From NCBI GenBank assembly GCA_014860585.1, contig JACZJL010000107.1, positions 1 through 64,000 on the forward strand: DNA of 64,000 nt. The letters run 5' to 3'. Of the stretch, positions 45,727-56,564 are shown one piece after another. The stretch comes from Bacteroidales bacterium. GTDB lineage: Bacteria; Bacteroidota; Bacteroidia; Bacteroidales; 4484-276. The position numbers and the translations under genes were made by a program. The notes below the pieces were generated by a model. That model was given only the letters and a program-made list of their open reading frames with translations. It did not search any database and was not told the DNA's origin. Each line of letters begins with the position of its first letter. The stretch's first letter is position 1.

Positions 45727-48700
45727 ATGAAAAAACTTCTATTCATTTTCTTCTTCCTTTCATTTCTTCTTAATATTAAAGGTGCTGAAGGTTATGATGT
45801 CATCTACACCCGCATCAATCCAACCACCTCTACGGTCAAATTCACCCTCGGTGAATTTTCCCTGCGCCCAGATAATCTGAGCGGAACGGATTTCACCAGG
45901 ATTTTGTTCTCAGGCAGTGTAACCACTATGGACGAGGGTTTTGCCGAGTTACCATTTATCAATGCCAACATCCAGATTGATCCGTTGAAGAATGTTCGCA
46001 TTGTGGTGATTGCAGAGGAATTTACTGATTACCCGCTTGATTTTCCCCTGGTTCCTTCAAGAGGTGTGATTTACCGTGACCAGGACCCCAGTCTGATTCC
46101 ATATTTTATTGCACCGGAATCGCTCATGGATGATTTTTATCCGGGTGAGCTGATCGGACTTACTGACCCCTTTATCATCAAGGATGCAAGAGGAGTGACT
46201 GTATATGTTTATCCTTTTCAGTACAATGCCGTGCAACAAAGTTTGAGGGTTTTCACCAGGGTGACTGTAGAATTTTCGGAGGATGATACTGAACCGGTAA
46301 ATCCTCTGAAGCAACCCTCAGGGAAATTTTTTCCGGAAATGGAAGCACTCTATCATTCCGTTTTCCTGAATTACGAAAATACGACAGACCTGGCCGTTGG
46401 CGAAGCCGGCGATATTCTTGTCATCACTACTGCAAGAGACGAATCGGCCATTCAGCCCTATATTGACTGGAAAAAGCAAAAAGGACACGGAATCACCAAA
46501 GAAGTTGTGGCTACCGGTACCAATGTAAAAAGTCTGATCCAGTCAAAATACAACCAGAACAACAGCATTCTTTATGTTCAGTTGGTTGGCGACTGGGCTG
46601 ATATCAAGTGTGACCTGGGGGGCGGCGCCAACGCCCCGATGGACCCCATGCTCGGATGTGTGGTGGGTACCGATAATTTCCCGGATATAGCTATCGGGCG
46701 GTTTTCTGCCAACAATGCAACGCAGGTTACTGTTCAGGTGAATAAAACCATCAACTACGAAAAACTGCCTTCCGGAACCTGGTATCCAAAGGCCATCAGC
46801 GTGGCAAGCGACGAAGGGGCAGGAATTGGCGATGACGGCGAAATTGATTATGTTCACACAAATGTCATTTATAATAACAAACTCGATCCTTTTACTTACG
46901 ATGGCCATAGCACTGCTTACGAACCGTCAGCCACTGCACTTCAGGTGAAAAATTACATCGAAGCCGGCGCCAGTATCATTAACTATTGTGGCCACGGTTC
47001 GATGAATTCATGGGGCACAACCGGATTCAGCAATACCCATGTGAACCAGTTGACCAACGGCGCCAAACTTCCATATATCTTTTCGGTAGCCTGTGTCAAC
47101 GGCGCTTTTCATCTTGGCGACTGCTTTGCGGAAGCCTGGTTGAGAAAAGAAAACGGCGGTGCTGTGATGACTTTAATGGCTACCATCAATCAACCCTGGC
47201 AACCCCCGATGCGCGGGCAGGACTATTTTAACGACCTGCTTACCGGTGGATACAATTACACTGCCAACCCGGGTAACGGAATCAACACTACAGAAGGGAG
47301 GACAGTACTTGGCTCAATCGTCGTCAACGGGCTGATCCTTATGTACACCGAGTCTGCCGGTACTTCTGACCTTCAAACCATCCAAACCTGGACAACATTT
47401 GGCGATCCCTCCCTGCAGGCAAGAACAAAAACACCTGCAACACCCACCTTGACTAACATGAGCCTTACCGTGGGATCGCCCTTCGAAACAATCGTCAAAG
47501 TGAACGGCATTCCTTTCAAAGGTGCATTGGTATCGGTGTCTCAAAATGGAACCTTTGCCAGCGCGTATTCCGGTGATAATGGCGCTGTCTCCATTCCCAA
47601 CAATTTTATCCCCGGCGACGTATTGCTGGTGGTTACCGGTTTTAACTTACAGCCGATTTACCAGACCATTCAATGCAGCGCTGCAGGTGGTCCGGCTGTC
47701 TATTTCAACCACGTCATTGTGAACGACCAAAACGGAAATCAGAATGGAAGGCTTGATTATGGCGAAACCGCAGGTTTGACTGTTGGGATGAAAAACACCG
47801 GGTATGATCCCGCCCAAAATGTTGTCGCTACACTTTCAACAGCAAATAGTTTTATTACCATACTCAACCCGACAGCCAATTTCGGCAATATGGCGCCAGG
47901 TCAGTTGGTCACCATCACCAACGCCTTCACCATCCAGGTTGCCAGTAATGTTCCCAATGGTCAATCCATAATTTTCAATCTTACAGCCAATGATGGAAGC
48001 TCATCGTGGGAAAGTTCGTTTAGTCTTTTCGCTTATGCAGGTCAGTTGGCATTTATCGGATTTGAAATCGAAGACCCTTACGGGAATAACAACAATAAGC
48101 TTGACCCGGGAGAAACTGTTGACCTGATCATTTCGATGAAAAATCCTGGTGCTTCAGCAGTAACTGGCACTTTGGGACAACTAACTATCACCGATCCTTA
48201 TATTACCATAGCTCAACAACAAATGAACTATGGCACATTGCCGGCAGGAGCAACAGTGGAACGAACCTATCAAATTACAGCAGGCAGTTCAGTTCCGGCT
48301 GGCTACATAGTCCCTTTTGAGTTCCTTGCAACTGCTGATCTTGGTTTGGAGCTTCTTGAGTTTTTTGATGTGATCATCGGCCAGATACCTGTGTTGATCA
48401 TCGATTTTGATACCAATCACAATTCCTCGGATAAAATAGTAGCAGCCATGCAGGAACTTGATGTTTCCGCAAATATTGTCACTACCATGCCTGAAAACCT
48501 TGAACTGTATTCTTCTGTTTTTCTGTGTCTTGGAATCTATCCATTTAACCATGTGTTGACGCAAGCACACGGTCAGGCATTTGCCGATTACCTGAATGGA
48601 GGCGGAAAAATGTATGTGGAAGGTGGTGATACATGGTATTACGACCCAAAAACCCCGATGCACAGCATGTTCGGCATCAATGCAACCGGTGATGGTGGGA

Positions 48701-49470
48701 GCGATTTAGGAACTATTGTGGGTCACTCAGGTACTTTTACAGAGGGGCTGAGTTTTACTTACAACAGTGAAAATTCTTATATCGATCGACTGAGCGCAAC
48801 AAACGGAGGTGTTGTTATCCTGAGTAATCTGGCGCCGGCATATGGTACGGCGGTCATTAACAGCACCACATCCTACCAGACCATCGGCGCATCACATGAG
48901 TTTGGCGGACTGCTGGGCGACCGCACTACACTGATGGAGGGCTATCTCGACTATTTCGGATTACTTCCTCCCCCACCAATCACTCAATTCATAATGATTC
49001 CTGACGGTTGGAGCGGGTTGTCTTCATGCCTGATTCCTGAAAACAGTTCACTTGAAGAAATGCTTGAACCAATAATGGGCGAACTGATTATCCTCCAGAG
49101 TTTAGAAGGGGTGTTTTATCCCGAATTAAGCATTAACACGATTGGCAACTGGAATCATCAGCAGGGGTACAAAATTAAACTTGAAAATCCAGTAATGATG
49201 CAGGTTTCGGGATGGGTCAACCCGAATAAACAGGTAGATTTGCAATCTGGATGGAATATGATCCCGGTAATCAGTGAGTGCGATGTAGAAGTAGTTTCAT
49301 TTTTTAGCGGTATATCAGGTCAACTTCAAATTGTAAAGGAAATTGCAGGAAGCGGTGTTTATTGGCCTGCAATGGGCATCAACACGCTTGGTCAGCTCAA
49401 AGCAGGCCAGGCCTATCTGGTAAGGGTCAGCACCGATGCCGAAATCATCTTCCCTGAATGCGATAAATAG
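45727..49470 (+). CDS. Gingipain-like (C25) peptidase, closest to classical gingipain
   Basis: 1247 residues. Signal peptide [20 protein letters not shown]. Prodomain about 20-230. The C25 domain is the most canonical of the four: 'IIDW..'-like '[13 protein letters not shown]', His423 in '[12 protein letters not shown]' and Cys456 in 'SVACVNGAF'. It should be an active cysteine endopeptidase; Arg versus Lys preference is not assigned. After it come two CARDB-like modules, an amidotransferase-like domain (about 48382-48970, '[13 protein letters not shown]') homologous to that in the 37205 gene, and a terminal [14 protein letters not shown] module (about 48980-49466). There is no recognisable T9SS sorting domain. 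The C1A gene starts 23 bp later. Confidence 0.9.
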   Translation: MKKLLFIFFFLSFLLNIKGAEGYDVIYTRINPTTSTVKFTLGEFSLRPDNLSGTDFTRILFSGSVTTMDEGFAELPFINANIQIDPLKNVRIVVIAEEFTDYPLDFPLVPSRGVIYRDQDPSLIPYFIAPESLMDDFYPGELIGLTDPFIIKDARGVTVYVYPFQYNAVQQSLRVFTRVTVEFSEDDTEPVNPLKQPSGKFFPEMEALYHSVFLNYENTTDLAVGEAGDILVITTARDESAIQPYIDWKKQKGHGITKEVVATGTNVKSLIQSKYNQNNSILYVQLVGDWADIKCDLGGGANAPMDPMLGCVVGTDNFPDIAIGRFSANNATQVTVQVNKTINYEKLPSGTWYPKAISVASDEGAGIGDDGEIDYVHTNVIYNNKLDPFTYDGHSTAYEPSATALQVKNYIEAGASIINYCGHGSMNSWGTTGFSNTHVNQLTNGAKLPYIFSVACVNGAFHLGDCFAEAWLRKENGGAVMTLMATINQPWQPPMRGQDYFNDLLTGGYNYTANPGNGINTTEGRTVLGSIVVNGLILMYTESAGTSDLQTIQTWTTFGDPSLQARTKTPATPTLTNMSLTVGSPFETIVKVNGIPFKGALVSVSQNGTFASAYSGDNGAVSIPNNFIPGDVLLVVTGFNLQPIYQTIQCSAAGGPAVYFNHVIVNDQNGNQNGRLDYGETAGLTVGMKNTGYDPAQNVVATLSTANSFITILNPTANFGNMAPGQLVTITNAFTIQVASNVPNGQSIIFNLTANDGSSSWESSFSLFAYAGQLAFIGFEIEDPYGNNNNKLDPGETVDLIISMKNPGASAVTGTLGQLTITDPYITIAQQQMNYGTLPAGATVERTYQITAGSSVPAGYIVPFEFLATADLGLELLEFFDVIIGQIPVLIIDFDTNHNSSDKIVAAMQELDVSANIVTTMPENLELYSSVFLCLGIYPFNHVLTQAHGQAFADYLNGGGKMYVEGGDTWYYDPKTPMHSMFGINATGDGGSDLGTIVGHSGTFTEGLSFTYNSENSYIDRLSATNGGVVILSNLAPAYGTAVINSTTSYQTIGASHEFGGLLGDRTTLMEGYLDYFGLLPPPPITQFIMIPDGWSGLSSCLIPENSSLEEMLEPIMGELIILQSLEGVFYPELSINTIGNWNHQQGYKIKLENPVMMQVSGWVNPNKQVDLQSGWNMIPVISECDVEVVSFFSGISGQLQIVKEIAGSGVYWPAMGINTLGQLKAGQAYLVRVSTDAEIIFPECDK

Positions 49471-49493
49471 TTTTAAACCAAAAAGTATATGTT

Positions 49494-52400
49494 ATGAAAA
49501 AGTTTCTTTTATCTCTCGCTCTTGCCCCTGTAATTTTTCTTCTACAGGCGCAAACACCTCCTTCGACATACGATTTGCGTAATGTGAACGGGGTGAATTA
49601 CGTAACTTCTGTAAAAAGCCAGCAAGGGGGTACCTGCTGGACTCATGGCGTCATGGCAGCCATGGAGGGCAACCTCCTCATGACAGGCAACTGGGCTGCC
49701 GCCGGCGAGGTGGGCGAACCCAACCTTGCCGAGTATCACCTCGATTGGTGGAATGGGTTTAATCAACACTACAATGAAGACCTTAACCCACCCACCGGCA
49801 ATGGATTGGTGGTGCACGAAGGCGGTGACTATCGCGTCACATCTGCCTATATTGCGCGCGGCGAAGGCCCGGTGCGTGAAACTGACGGGCAATCCTATGC
49901 AAGCCCACCGCCAAGATATCTCGAGTCATTCCACAAATATTTCCCCCGGCGGATTGAATGGTACACCGTTGGTCAGAATCTCGAAAATATTGACCTCCTG
50001 AAAAACAAAATCATTGAGTATGGTGTAATGGGAACCTGCATGTGTTATGACGGCCAGTTCATTTCCAATTATATACACTACCAGCCCCCAACCAACAATC
50101 TTGAACCAAACCATGCCATTGCCATTGTGGGCTGGGACGATTCCAAAGTTACCCAGGCGCCCCAACCGGGAGCATGGCTCTGTAAAAACAGCTGGGGTTC
50201 AGGTTGGGGATTATCAGGATACTTCTGGATTTCCTATTATGATAAACATGCCGGCCATCATCCCGAAATGGGCGCCATCTCTTTCCAGGATGTTTTTTTG
50301 TACGATTTCGACAAAGTATATTATCACGATTACCACGGGTGGAGAGACACCAAACCGGGTACCACAGAAGCCTTCAATAAATTTCTCGCTGAATCGAACG
50401 ACCTGTTGAAAACCGTGAATTTTTATACTGCCGCCAATAACGTGGATTATGTGGTTAAAATTTATGACGATTTCACAGCCGGCGCCCTGCAAAATGAACT
50501 TTCGAGCATGTCCGGTACCATCAGCCATATTGGTTTGCACACGCTCGACCTCGAACAGCCCGTTGACCTGGTAATGGGGGATGATTTTTACATCTATCTC
50601 CAGTTATCAGCCGGAGGGATGCCTTATGACCGCACTTCAGACGTTCCTGTTTTGCTTGGCGCCAGTACCAGGGCCATCGTGAATTCCACAGCAAGTCCCG
50701 ACGAAAGCTATTACTTTGAAAACGGACTGTGGCGCGACTTTTACAATTATGATGATCCTTCGGGTTTCCAAAATACCGGAAACTTTTGCATTAAAGGGTT
50801 GACCATCCGGGCTTACTCGATTGAAACCGGTAGCATTCAGATTCTCGATCCGGCCGGAAACAACAATGGCGTAATTGATCCGGGTGAAACGGTCAATGCA
50901 GTGATCGGACTGATCAACAACGGATATTTTGATGCCACCGATGTGGTGGTTGGGCTTTCCACTTCCGATCCCTACACCGTAATCAATTCAGGATCAACTT
51001 CACTGGAAATGATCGAAGCCGGCGCCACCGAAGAGCTGATGTTTAACTTCACGGTCAATGCTTCAGTTCCCATTGGTCATGTTGTTGAGGCCGAACTGAC
51101 CGTAACCTGCGAATCGAACGGCAACAATTTCACCTATACTTTTGATTTGAATTTCCCGGTCGGTTTGTCTATCGAAGATTTTGAAACCGGCGACTTCAGC
51201 CAGTACGATTGGGAAACTTCGGGCAGCGCCAACTGGTACATAACCAATGATGGTGCTTTCGAAGGAACCTATGCTGCACGGTCGGGAACCATTGGCAACA
51301 ATGCCCAGTCAACACTAGAGCTGACACTCGATGTAGTCGCTGACGGAGAAATTTCGTTTTACCGGAAAGTCTCTTCTGAGCCCGGTTATGATTACCTCAC
51401 ATTTTATATCGACGGACAGGAGAAAGATCAATGGGCAGGAGAAGAAAGCTGGGCAGAGGTTTCTTTCCCGGTAACCCAGGGGCAAAGAACTTTCAGATGG
51501 ACTTACGAGAAAGACCAATCGGTAGCCAACGGAGGCGACTGCGGCTGGATTGACTTCATCACCTTCCCACCGGTTGCCGGCGCCATGCCGCCGCTGATGC
51601 AACAAACGATCGTAATTCCGGAAGGATGGAGCGGCCTGTCGAGTTACCTGATGCCGTCCGATAGCCAGCTTGAGGAGTTGTTCAGCAGCATCGGCGACGA
51701 ACTGATCATTGTCCAGGATATGGATGGCGCTTACTGGCCATCAGCCGGGATGAATACCATCGGACTGTGGAATGTACACAGCGGATACAAAATCAAGGTT
51801 TCTGAAGATGTTTCTCTGGAAGTTTCCGGGTACGATATTGTGAACCACACCCTTTCACTGCAGGAAGGCTGGAATCTGATTCCGGTGATTTGCGGAAATG
51901 AAGTGCCATGCAATGATCTGTTCAGTGTGCTGGGAAATAATCTCACAGTTGTGAAAGAGGTGGCAGGTACTCAGGTTTACTGGCCCGGTGAGGAGGTGAT
52001 GACACTCGAACACCTGAAAGCCGGTAAATCCTACATGGTAAAACTGGAATCAGCAGGCAATGTTACTTTCCCGCAAACCAACAAAAATATGCCAGGAAAG
52101 CAACATTCGCAAAAAATGAAGTCAGCACCGGAAGATTTTGAGATGATCACCACAAGCACTTCCCACCTTGTGTTGTTCTCTCCCGAGCCGTTCGCCGGCC
52201 AGTTGGAAGTGGGTGACGAGCTAATCGTTACAAATGGTGCGGATATTTGTCTTGGTTATCTCGAAATTACCGACCTGGAAACCCCTCATGTTATGGTGAT
52301 TTATGGAGTTGATTCAACCATGAGTAGCAATCCGGTTGGGTTACTGGAAGGTGATGAAATTTCATTTTCATTTCACCGGCCATCAACCGGTACCTTGGGC

Positions 52401-52751
52401 TACCTTACCGGGATCGAATATGACCCGTCATACCCCGACCAGGGCAATTTTGTTGTGGACGGTTTAACAAAGATCAATTCTTTTTTACTTTACACCTCCG
52501 GCGTTCACGAATCGCAGGAATCCAGGATAACGCTCTCCCCAAATCCTGCCGGTGAATTTATTCATCTTTCAGGAATTGAACGCTATCCCGTGCAAGTGGA
52601 CATCATCAACGCAAAGGGTGTAACGCTCAAACACGAAACCCTCAACAGCAAGACTTCGCTGGATATTTCCGGGTTGAGTAACGGGGTTTATTTCGTCAGG
52701 CTAATCGGTGAAGAACTGAATGTAACCAGGAAAATAGTGGTGAGGAAATAG
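49494..52751 (+). CDS. T9SS-exported papain-like (C1A) cysteine peptidase, multidomain
   Basis: 1085 residues. Signal peptide [20 protein letters not shown]; the catalytic domain begins at once, with no propeptide. The catalytic set is Gln43/44 region, Cys48 in '[17 protein letters not shown]', His207 in '[11 protein letters not shown]' and Asn232 in '[10 protein letters not shown]'. A lectin-like C1 companion domain follows (about 265-440). One CARDB-like module ('[11 protein letters not shown]'), a MAM-like module (51160-51570), a GWSGLSS/GWNLIPV module (51600-52080), a ~120-residue linker domain and a T9SS type A sorting domain ('[12 protein letters not shown]', '[12 protein letters not shown]', 'KIVVRK') end it. 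It is last in the peptidase cluster and followed by a terminator at 52790. Confidence 0.9.
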   Translation: MKKFLLSLALAPVIFLLQAQTPPSTYDLRNVNGVNYVTSVKSQQGGTCWTHGVMAAMEGNLLMTGNWAAAGEVGEPNLAEYHLDWWNGFNQHYNEDLNPPTGNGLVVHEGGDYRVTSAYIARGEGPVRETDGQSYASPPPRYLESFHKYFPRRIEWYTVGQNLENIDLLKNKIIEYGVMGTCMCYDGQFISNYIHYQPPTNNLEPNHAIAIVGWDDSKVTQAPQPGAWLCKNSWGSGWGLSGYFWISYYDKHAGHHPEMGAISFQDVFLYDFDKVYYHDYHGWRDTKPGTTEAFNKFLAESNDLLKTVNFYTAANNVDYVVKIYDDFTAGALQNELSSMSGTISHIGLHTLDLEQPVDLVMGDDFYIYLQLSAGGMPYDRTSDVPVLLGASTRAIVNSTASPDESYYFENGLWRDFYNYDDPSGFQNTGNFCIKGLTIRAYSIETGSIQILDPAGNNNGVIDPGETVNAVIGLINNGYFDATDVVVGLSTSDPYTVINSGSTSLEMIEAGATEELMFNFTVNASVPIGHVVEAELTVTCESNGNNFTYTFDLNFPVGLSIEDFETGDFSQYDWETSGSANWYITNDGAFEGTYAARSGTIGNNAQSTLELTLDVVADGEISFYRKVSSEPGYDYLTFYIDGQEKDQWAGEESWAEVSFPVTQGQRTFRWTYEKDQSVANGGDCGWIDFITFPPVAGAMPPLMQQTIVIPEGWSGLSSYLMPSDSQLEELFSSIGDELIIVQDMDGAYWPSAGMNTIGLWNVHSGYKIKVSEDVSLEVSGYDIVNHTLSLQEGWNLIPVICGNEVPCNDLFSVLGNNLTVVKEVAGTQVYWPGEEVMTLEHLKAGKSYMVKLESAGNVTFPQTNKNMPGKQHSQKMKSAPEDFEMITTSTSHLVLFSPEPFAGQLEVGDELIVTNGADICLGYLEITDLETPHVMVIYGVDSTMSSNPVGLLEGDEISFSFHRPSTGTLGYLTGIEYDPSYPDQGNFVVDGLTKINSFLLYTSGVHESQESRITLSPNPAGEFIHLSGIERYPVQVDIINAKGVTLKHETLNSKTSLDISGLSNGVYFVRLIGEELNVTRKIVVRK

Positions 52752-52789
52752 TTTCCCTGCCAGAAATCTGACAATACTTAATCATTTTG

Positions 52790-52833
52790 GTGCTTTTGTG
52801 GTTGCAAGCCGCTCCGCAAAAGCACTATTTTTT
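52790..52833 (+). terminator. Strong intrinsic terminator ending the peptidase cluster
   Basis: GTGCTTTTG (52790-52798) pairs perfectly with CAAAAGCAC (52817-52825); the sequence TATTTTTTT follows. It lies 39 bp after the stop of the C1A gene. Confidence 0.85.
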
Positions 52834-52834
52834 T

Positions 52835-53155
52835 AGTTTAGGAAAAATGAACCACAACGCAGTGTCTTCTCCGTGTTACTCTGTGATATAGCTAAAATGT
52901 TGTTGCACAACCTGTCCCGTCCATGCGGGAAAGTTGGGATTGACTATCATAAAGCATGTCCCTAATTTCCATTTAACTTCTTTAGTTCATGTTAAACTGA
53001 TGGTAAATTTTTCTTAGAAAACATAAGTTCTTAATTGGACACCTCAATTAATTTCTATTCTGCAGCCTTCAGAACTTAATTAATGCTTTATTTTGCCATC
53101 GGTTCATTAACCGTTTTTTAATAACTGATGCTTTAAACTTTTAATCTCCCGGAAA
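52835..53155. other. Intergenic region with short CTCTGTG-type repeat remnant
   Basis: About 320 bp without a supportable gene. Near 52865-52890 the sequence CTCCGTGTTACTCTGTG contains two imperfect copies of a CTC(C/T)GTG unit, resembling the 'cacagag...acacagag' dispersed fragments I recall from many environmental bacterial genomes. A short dyad GTCCCGTCCATGCGGGA lies near 52914-52931. The rest is AT-rich leader for the next gene. Confidence 0.35.
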
Positions 53156-54088
53156 TTGCAAAATTCCGCTGCACAGCAGGAAAACAGACCATTATTAATT
53201 GACTGGCTGGTATTGATTGCCCTGATGTTGATTTGGGGCAGTTCCTTTATTCTGATCAAAAAGGGGCTGGTGGTTTTCAGCAGCCTGCAGTTGGGAGCAC
53301 TCAGGGTTTCCATTTCTTTCCTGGCGCTTTTACCCCTGGCAATTTTCCGGTTGAGTAAAATAAAAAAGAAAAATATCCATCTGTTCATCATTGCCGGATT
53401 GCTTGGCAATGGTATTCCGGCATTTTTGTTTGCCAAAGCCCAAACCGGCATGGACAGCTATATGGCAGGCATCCTTAATTCTTTAACTCCTCTTTTTACG
53501 TTGATTGCCGGTGTGCTTTTTTTCGGGCGGCACACAAAGTTTATCAACGTATTTGGGGTCATCATCGGGTTGATCGGCGCGATCGGATTGCTTTCCGTGG
53601 CAGGCGCCGGCAGCTTTAGCCTCAATATAGGGCCGGCTTCGCTGATCATCATCGCCACGATCTGCTACGCTTTCCAGATGAATTTCATCAAAAACTACCT
53701 TACCGGTTATGATCCGGTCACCATTGCTTCGGTAGCTTTTATCTTTATCGGCATTCCTTCGCTGGCTTTCCTTTTATCCGGAACAGATTTCGTCCACCGC
53801 ATGACAAATGTGCCGGGGGCATGGGAGGGGTTGGGATTTGTATCTATCCTGGCAGTTTTTGGAACTTCAATAGCCATCATTGCCAACTTCTGGCTGATCA
53901 AGCGCACTTCAGCCATGTTTTCATCAAGCGTCACTTACCTCATGCCCATCGTTTCCACCCTCTGGGGCATTGTTGACGGCGAATCCTTCCTGATCGGATT
54001 TGCCATCTGGATAATCATCATCCTTGCCGGAGTTTATATGGCCAACCGCCCCGTGAAGAAGGGGATTCCGGCTGTGGTAAAAGTTTAA
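53156..54088 (+). CDS. DMT superfamily (EamA) transporter, TTG start
   Basis: 310 residues with about ten hydrophobic segments in two EamA halves: 'LMLIWGSSFILIKKGL' in TM1, 'MNFIKNYLTGYDPVTIASVA', and 'SAMFSSSVTYLMPIVSTLWG' in TM9. It is an exporter of unknown small molecules. An in-frame stop lies at 53126 and the first in-frame ATG is inside TM1, so the TTG at 53156 is the most likely start, giving a normal soluble N-tail 'QNSAAQQENRPLLIDW'. It stands alone between the peptidase-cluster terminator and the MITE-like element. Confidence 0.87.
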   Translation: MQNSAAQQENRPLLIDWLVLIALMLIWGSSFILIKKGLVVFSSLQLGALRVSISFLALLPLAIFRLSKIKKKNIHLFIIAGLLGNGIPAFLFAKAQTGMDSYMAGILNSLTPLFTLIAGVLFFGRHTKFINVFGVIIGLIGAIGLLSVAGAGSFSLNIGPASLIIIATICYAFQMNFIKNYLTGYDPVTIASVAFIFIGIPSLAFLLSGTDFVHRMTNVPGAWEGLGFVSILAVFGTSIAIIANFWLIKRTSAMFSSSVTYLMPIVSTLWGIVDGESFLIGFAIWIIIILAGVYMANRPVKKGIPAVVKV

Positions 54089-54124
54089 CAACCGATGTTT
54101 TTATGATGGCTCCATCTTTAATTA

Positions 54125-54310
54125 GTGTCAGCAAGAAAACCCCATAAGTTGAAAATCAATGAATACCCCAACCCTCCCGACTGCATCGGGATAAATTCCG
54201 GGAGCATTGATTTTCAACGATTTACTCCCTTTTCCCGAAGGGATCCCTGTGGGAAGGGTGGGGAAAAGAAATCGTTGAAAATCAAATTTGAAGGGTTTTC
54301 TTGCTGACAC
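54125..54310. mobile_element. 186-bp MITE-like element with 18-bp terminal inverted repeats, TA flanks
   Basis: The left end GTGTCAGCAAGAAAACCC (54125-54142) and the right end GGGTTTTCTTGCTGACAC (54293-54310) are perfect inverted repeats. Both ends are flanked by TA (54123-54124, 54311-54312), as left by Tc1/mariner or IS630-type transposases. Inside, GTTGAAAATCAATG (54148-54161) pairs with 54205-54218, and TGATTTTCAACGATTT (54208-54223) pairs with 54269-54284. The middle arm is shared, so the two hairpins exclude each other. A further hairpin TCCCGA/TCGGGA sits at 54175-54191. There is no transposase; the 60-codon frames on both strands arise from the repeats. Confidence 0.75.
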
Positions 54311-54391
54311 TAATTTTTTGGTAAAAATTTCAAATGACCTCTTGGCTGATCCTGAGCATCCGCCACAGACACTACATTCTTAAAATCGGAT

Positions 54392-54399
54392 TAATTTTG
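54392..54399 (+). promoter_or_regulatory. -7 box upstream of U32-family gene
   Basis: TAATTTTG matches TAnnTTTG exactly, 15 bp before the ATG at 54415. Transcription would start roughly 5-10 bp before the start codon, giving a very short leader. Confidence 0.5.
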
Positions 54400-54414
54400 C
54401 TGCCTTAAAATCAA

Positions 54415-55668
54415 ATGATGACTGCAACTGATATCGAAATAATGGCTCCTGTAGGCTCGTATGAATCGCTGATGGCGGCAATTCAGGGCGGCGCCAACTC
54501 AGTATATTTTGGAATTGGAAAACTCAATATGCGTTCGCGCTCCTCACAGAATTTTACCCTTGACGATTTGGCGAAGATTTCCGCGACCTGTCGCGAACAC
54601 GGCCTTAAAAGCTACATAACCCTCAACACAATCATTTATGACAAGGAACTGGAAGAGATGAAACAGATTGTGGATGCAGCCAAACACAACGAAATCACCG
54701 CCATTATTGCTTCTGACCTTTCTGTGATCCAGTATGCCCGCGCAAAAGGTGTTGAAGTGCACATGTCAACCCAGACCAACATTACGAACATTGAAGCTGT
54801 GAAGTTCTGGGCAAATTTTGCCGACGTTATGGTGACAGCACGGGAGCTTACATTGAAAGATGTGGGTGCAATTACCCGCCAGATTCATGAGGAGCAGATC
54901 AAGGGACCCTCCGGAAATCTGATCAGGATTGAGCTATTTGTGCACGGTGCGCTATGCATGGCAGTTTCAGGCAAGTGCTACCTCAGCCTCGATAATATGA
55001 ACTCCTCGGCCAACCGCGGCGCCTGCCTGCAATTGTGCCGCAGAGGTTACAAGGTGACCGATCTGGATGGAGAGGTGGAATTGGAAATTGACAACGAATA
55101 CATCATGTCGCCAAAAGACCTGAAAACCATTCAATTCATTGACGAAATCATCCAGGCCGGGGTTCAGGTGTTTAAAATCGAAGGGCGCGGACGTTCGGCA
55201 GATTATGTGAAAGTAGTCAGCAGGTGCTATCGCGAGGCTGCCGATGCGTATTTCGACGGGATCTTCACCGATGAAAATCTTGCCAAATGGGAAGAACGCC
55301 TCGGTACTGTTTACAACCGTGGATTTTGGGATGGCTATTATTTGGGTCAAAAGCTGGGCGAATGGACAAAGCAATATGGGTCGCTGGCCACAAAGCGAAA
55401 AATTTATGTCGGCAAAGTGACCAATTATTTCACCAAACTGGGTGTAGCTGAAATCAAAATCGAAACCCATGACCTAAAGACCGGTGACGACATCCTGATT
55501 ACCGGCCCAACCACCGGCGTTTATCAGGCCATAATTAATGAGATCAGAGTGGATGAACACCCGGCCCCGCAAGCTGTCAAGGGCGAGTTTTGCTCCATCG
55601 CCACTACAACGGTCGTCAGAAGAATGGATAAAGTTTACAAAGTTGTTGATGTCGAACCGGAAAACTGA
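54415..55668 (+). CDS. U32 family protein (TrhP/RlhA-like)
   Basis: 417 residues. The N-terminal TIM-barrel-like U32 domain begins 'IEIMAPVGSYESLMAAIQGG'. The U32 signature is present at about 173-188: 'ELFVHGALCMAVSGKC', followed by 'RGACLQLCRRGY'; these Cys are the likely Fe-S ligands. The middle carries 'SPKDLKTIQFIDEIIQAGVQ' and 'FKIEGRGRSADYV', and the C-terminus is a small barrel domain. Known family members (TrhP/YegQ, RlhA) use prephenate to hydroxylate tRNA U34 or 23S rRNA rather than cleave peptides, so an RNA-modifying role is more likely than peptidase activity. The PHP gene follows after 6 bp. Confidence 0.9.
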   Translation: MMTATDIEIMAPVGSYESLMAAIQGGANSVYFGIGKLNMRSRSSQNFTLDDLAKISATCREHGLKSYITLNTIIYDKELEEMKQIVDAAKHNEITAIIASDLSVIQYARAKGVEVHMSTQTNITNIEAVKFWANFADVMVTARELTLKDVGAITRQIHEEQIKGPSGNLIRIELFVHGALCMAVSGKCYLSLDNMNSSANRGACLQLCRRGYKVTDLDGEVELEIDNEYIMSPKDLKTIQFIDEIIQAGVQVFKIEGRGRSADYVKVVSRCYREAADAYFDGIFTDENLAKWEERLGTVYNRGFWDGYYLGQKLGEWTKQYGSLATKRKIYVGKVTNYFTKLGVAEIKIETHDLKTGDDILITGPTTGVYQAIINEIRVDEHPAPQAVKGEFCSIATTTVVRRMDKVYKVVDVEPEN

Positions 55669-55674
55669 TCAACC

Positions 55675-56526
55675 ATGAAACTATTTAATCTGCACACCCA
55701 CTGTACTTATTGTGATGGCTCATCCGAACCGGAAGCGTACGTGAAAGAAGCCATCCGGCAGGGGTTTCACACACTTGGTTTTTCAAGTCATTCGCCCTTA
55801 CCTTTCAAAAACCGCTTTGCTATTACGAATGATGAAAAGCTGAAGGAATATGCTGATGAAATCCGGTCATTGAAATCAAAATACAGCAACCAGATCAACA
55901 TATATCTTGGATTGGAGATTGATTTTATCCCCGGAATATCAAAGCCTTTTCGGTATTTTACCAATCTTGCCGGGCTGGATTATACCATTGGCGGAGTACA
56001 CCTGATTAAAAGAGAAAACAGGGATGAACTCTGGTTTACCGACGGGCCTGTTCAGGAGATTTATGACAATGGAATGAAATTACTTTTCGGGGATGATGTT
56101 CAGACGGCGGTCATAGCTTACTGGAATCAGGTTCGGGAGATGATTTCAACCCAAAAGCCCGATGTGGTGGCTCATCTTGATAAAATTAAGATGCACAACA
56201 AAAACCGGTTTTTCACCGAAGACGAAGCCTGGTATGAAGAGCAGGTTGATGAAACACTTGCCTTGATTGCCGAAGCCGGAACAATTGTGGAGGTGAATAC
56301 CCGTGGCATTTACAAAGGTCGTTCGGACGAGTTGTTCCCGGGAGTAAAAGCGTTGAAAAAAATTCACCGGCTTGGCATACCCATTATCCTGAGTTCCGAT
56401 GCACATCGCCCGGAGGAACTTTCCGGATATTTCAGAGAGGCACTTGAAATACTGGATGGTATTGGATTTAAAAAGCTGATGCTATTCTCAGAGAAAGGGT
56501 GGACAGAGACGCCTGTAAAATCTTAA
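55675..56526 (+). CDS. PHP-domain histidinol-phosphatase (HisJ/HisK type)
   Basis: 283 residues. PHP metal-binding motifs in order: 'NLHTHCTYCDG' (about 4-14), 'GFSSHSPLPF' (about 35-44), 'GLEIDFIPG', 'VVAHLDKIKMHNKNRF' (about 163-178) and 'IPIILSSDAHRPEEL' (about 236-250). The family removes phosphate from histidinol phosphate in histidine synthesis; related PHP proteins have other substrates. No other his genes are nearby, so the assignment is by family only. It is 6 bp downstream of the U32 gene (likely operon) and convergent with the LRR gene, stops 38 bp apart. Confidence 0.88.
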   Translation: MKLFNLHTHCTYCDGSSEPEAYVKEAIRQGFHTLGFSSHSPLPFKNRFAITNDEKLKEYADEIRSLKSKYSNQINIYLGLEIDFIPGISKPFRYFTNLAGLDYTIGGVHLIKRENRDELWFTDGPVQEIYDNGMKLLFGDDVQTAVIAYWNQVREMISTQKPDVVAHLDKIKMHNKNRFFTEDEAWYEEQVDETLALIAEAGTIVEVNTRGIYKGRSDELFPGVKALKKIHRLGIPIILSSDAHRPEELSGYFREALEILDGIGFKKLMLFSEKGWTETPVKS

Positions 56527-56564
56527 ACTTACCTTGTTTTGCCGGATTCGTCCCGGTGTTTAAT

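Noticed and set aside
54125-54307. Overlapping 60-codon frames on both strands (54125-54307 plus, 54128-54310 minus) with the same first residues
   Set aside because: Both begin with GTG inside the inverted terminal repeats of the MITE-like element, so the shared 'MSARKP' start is a repeat artefact, not a protein family.
54967-55470. 167-codon minus-strand frame opposite the U32 gene
   Set aside because: Antisense shadow of a conserved gene, with no recognisable domain or start signal.
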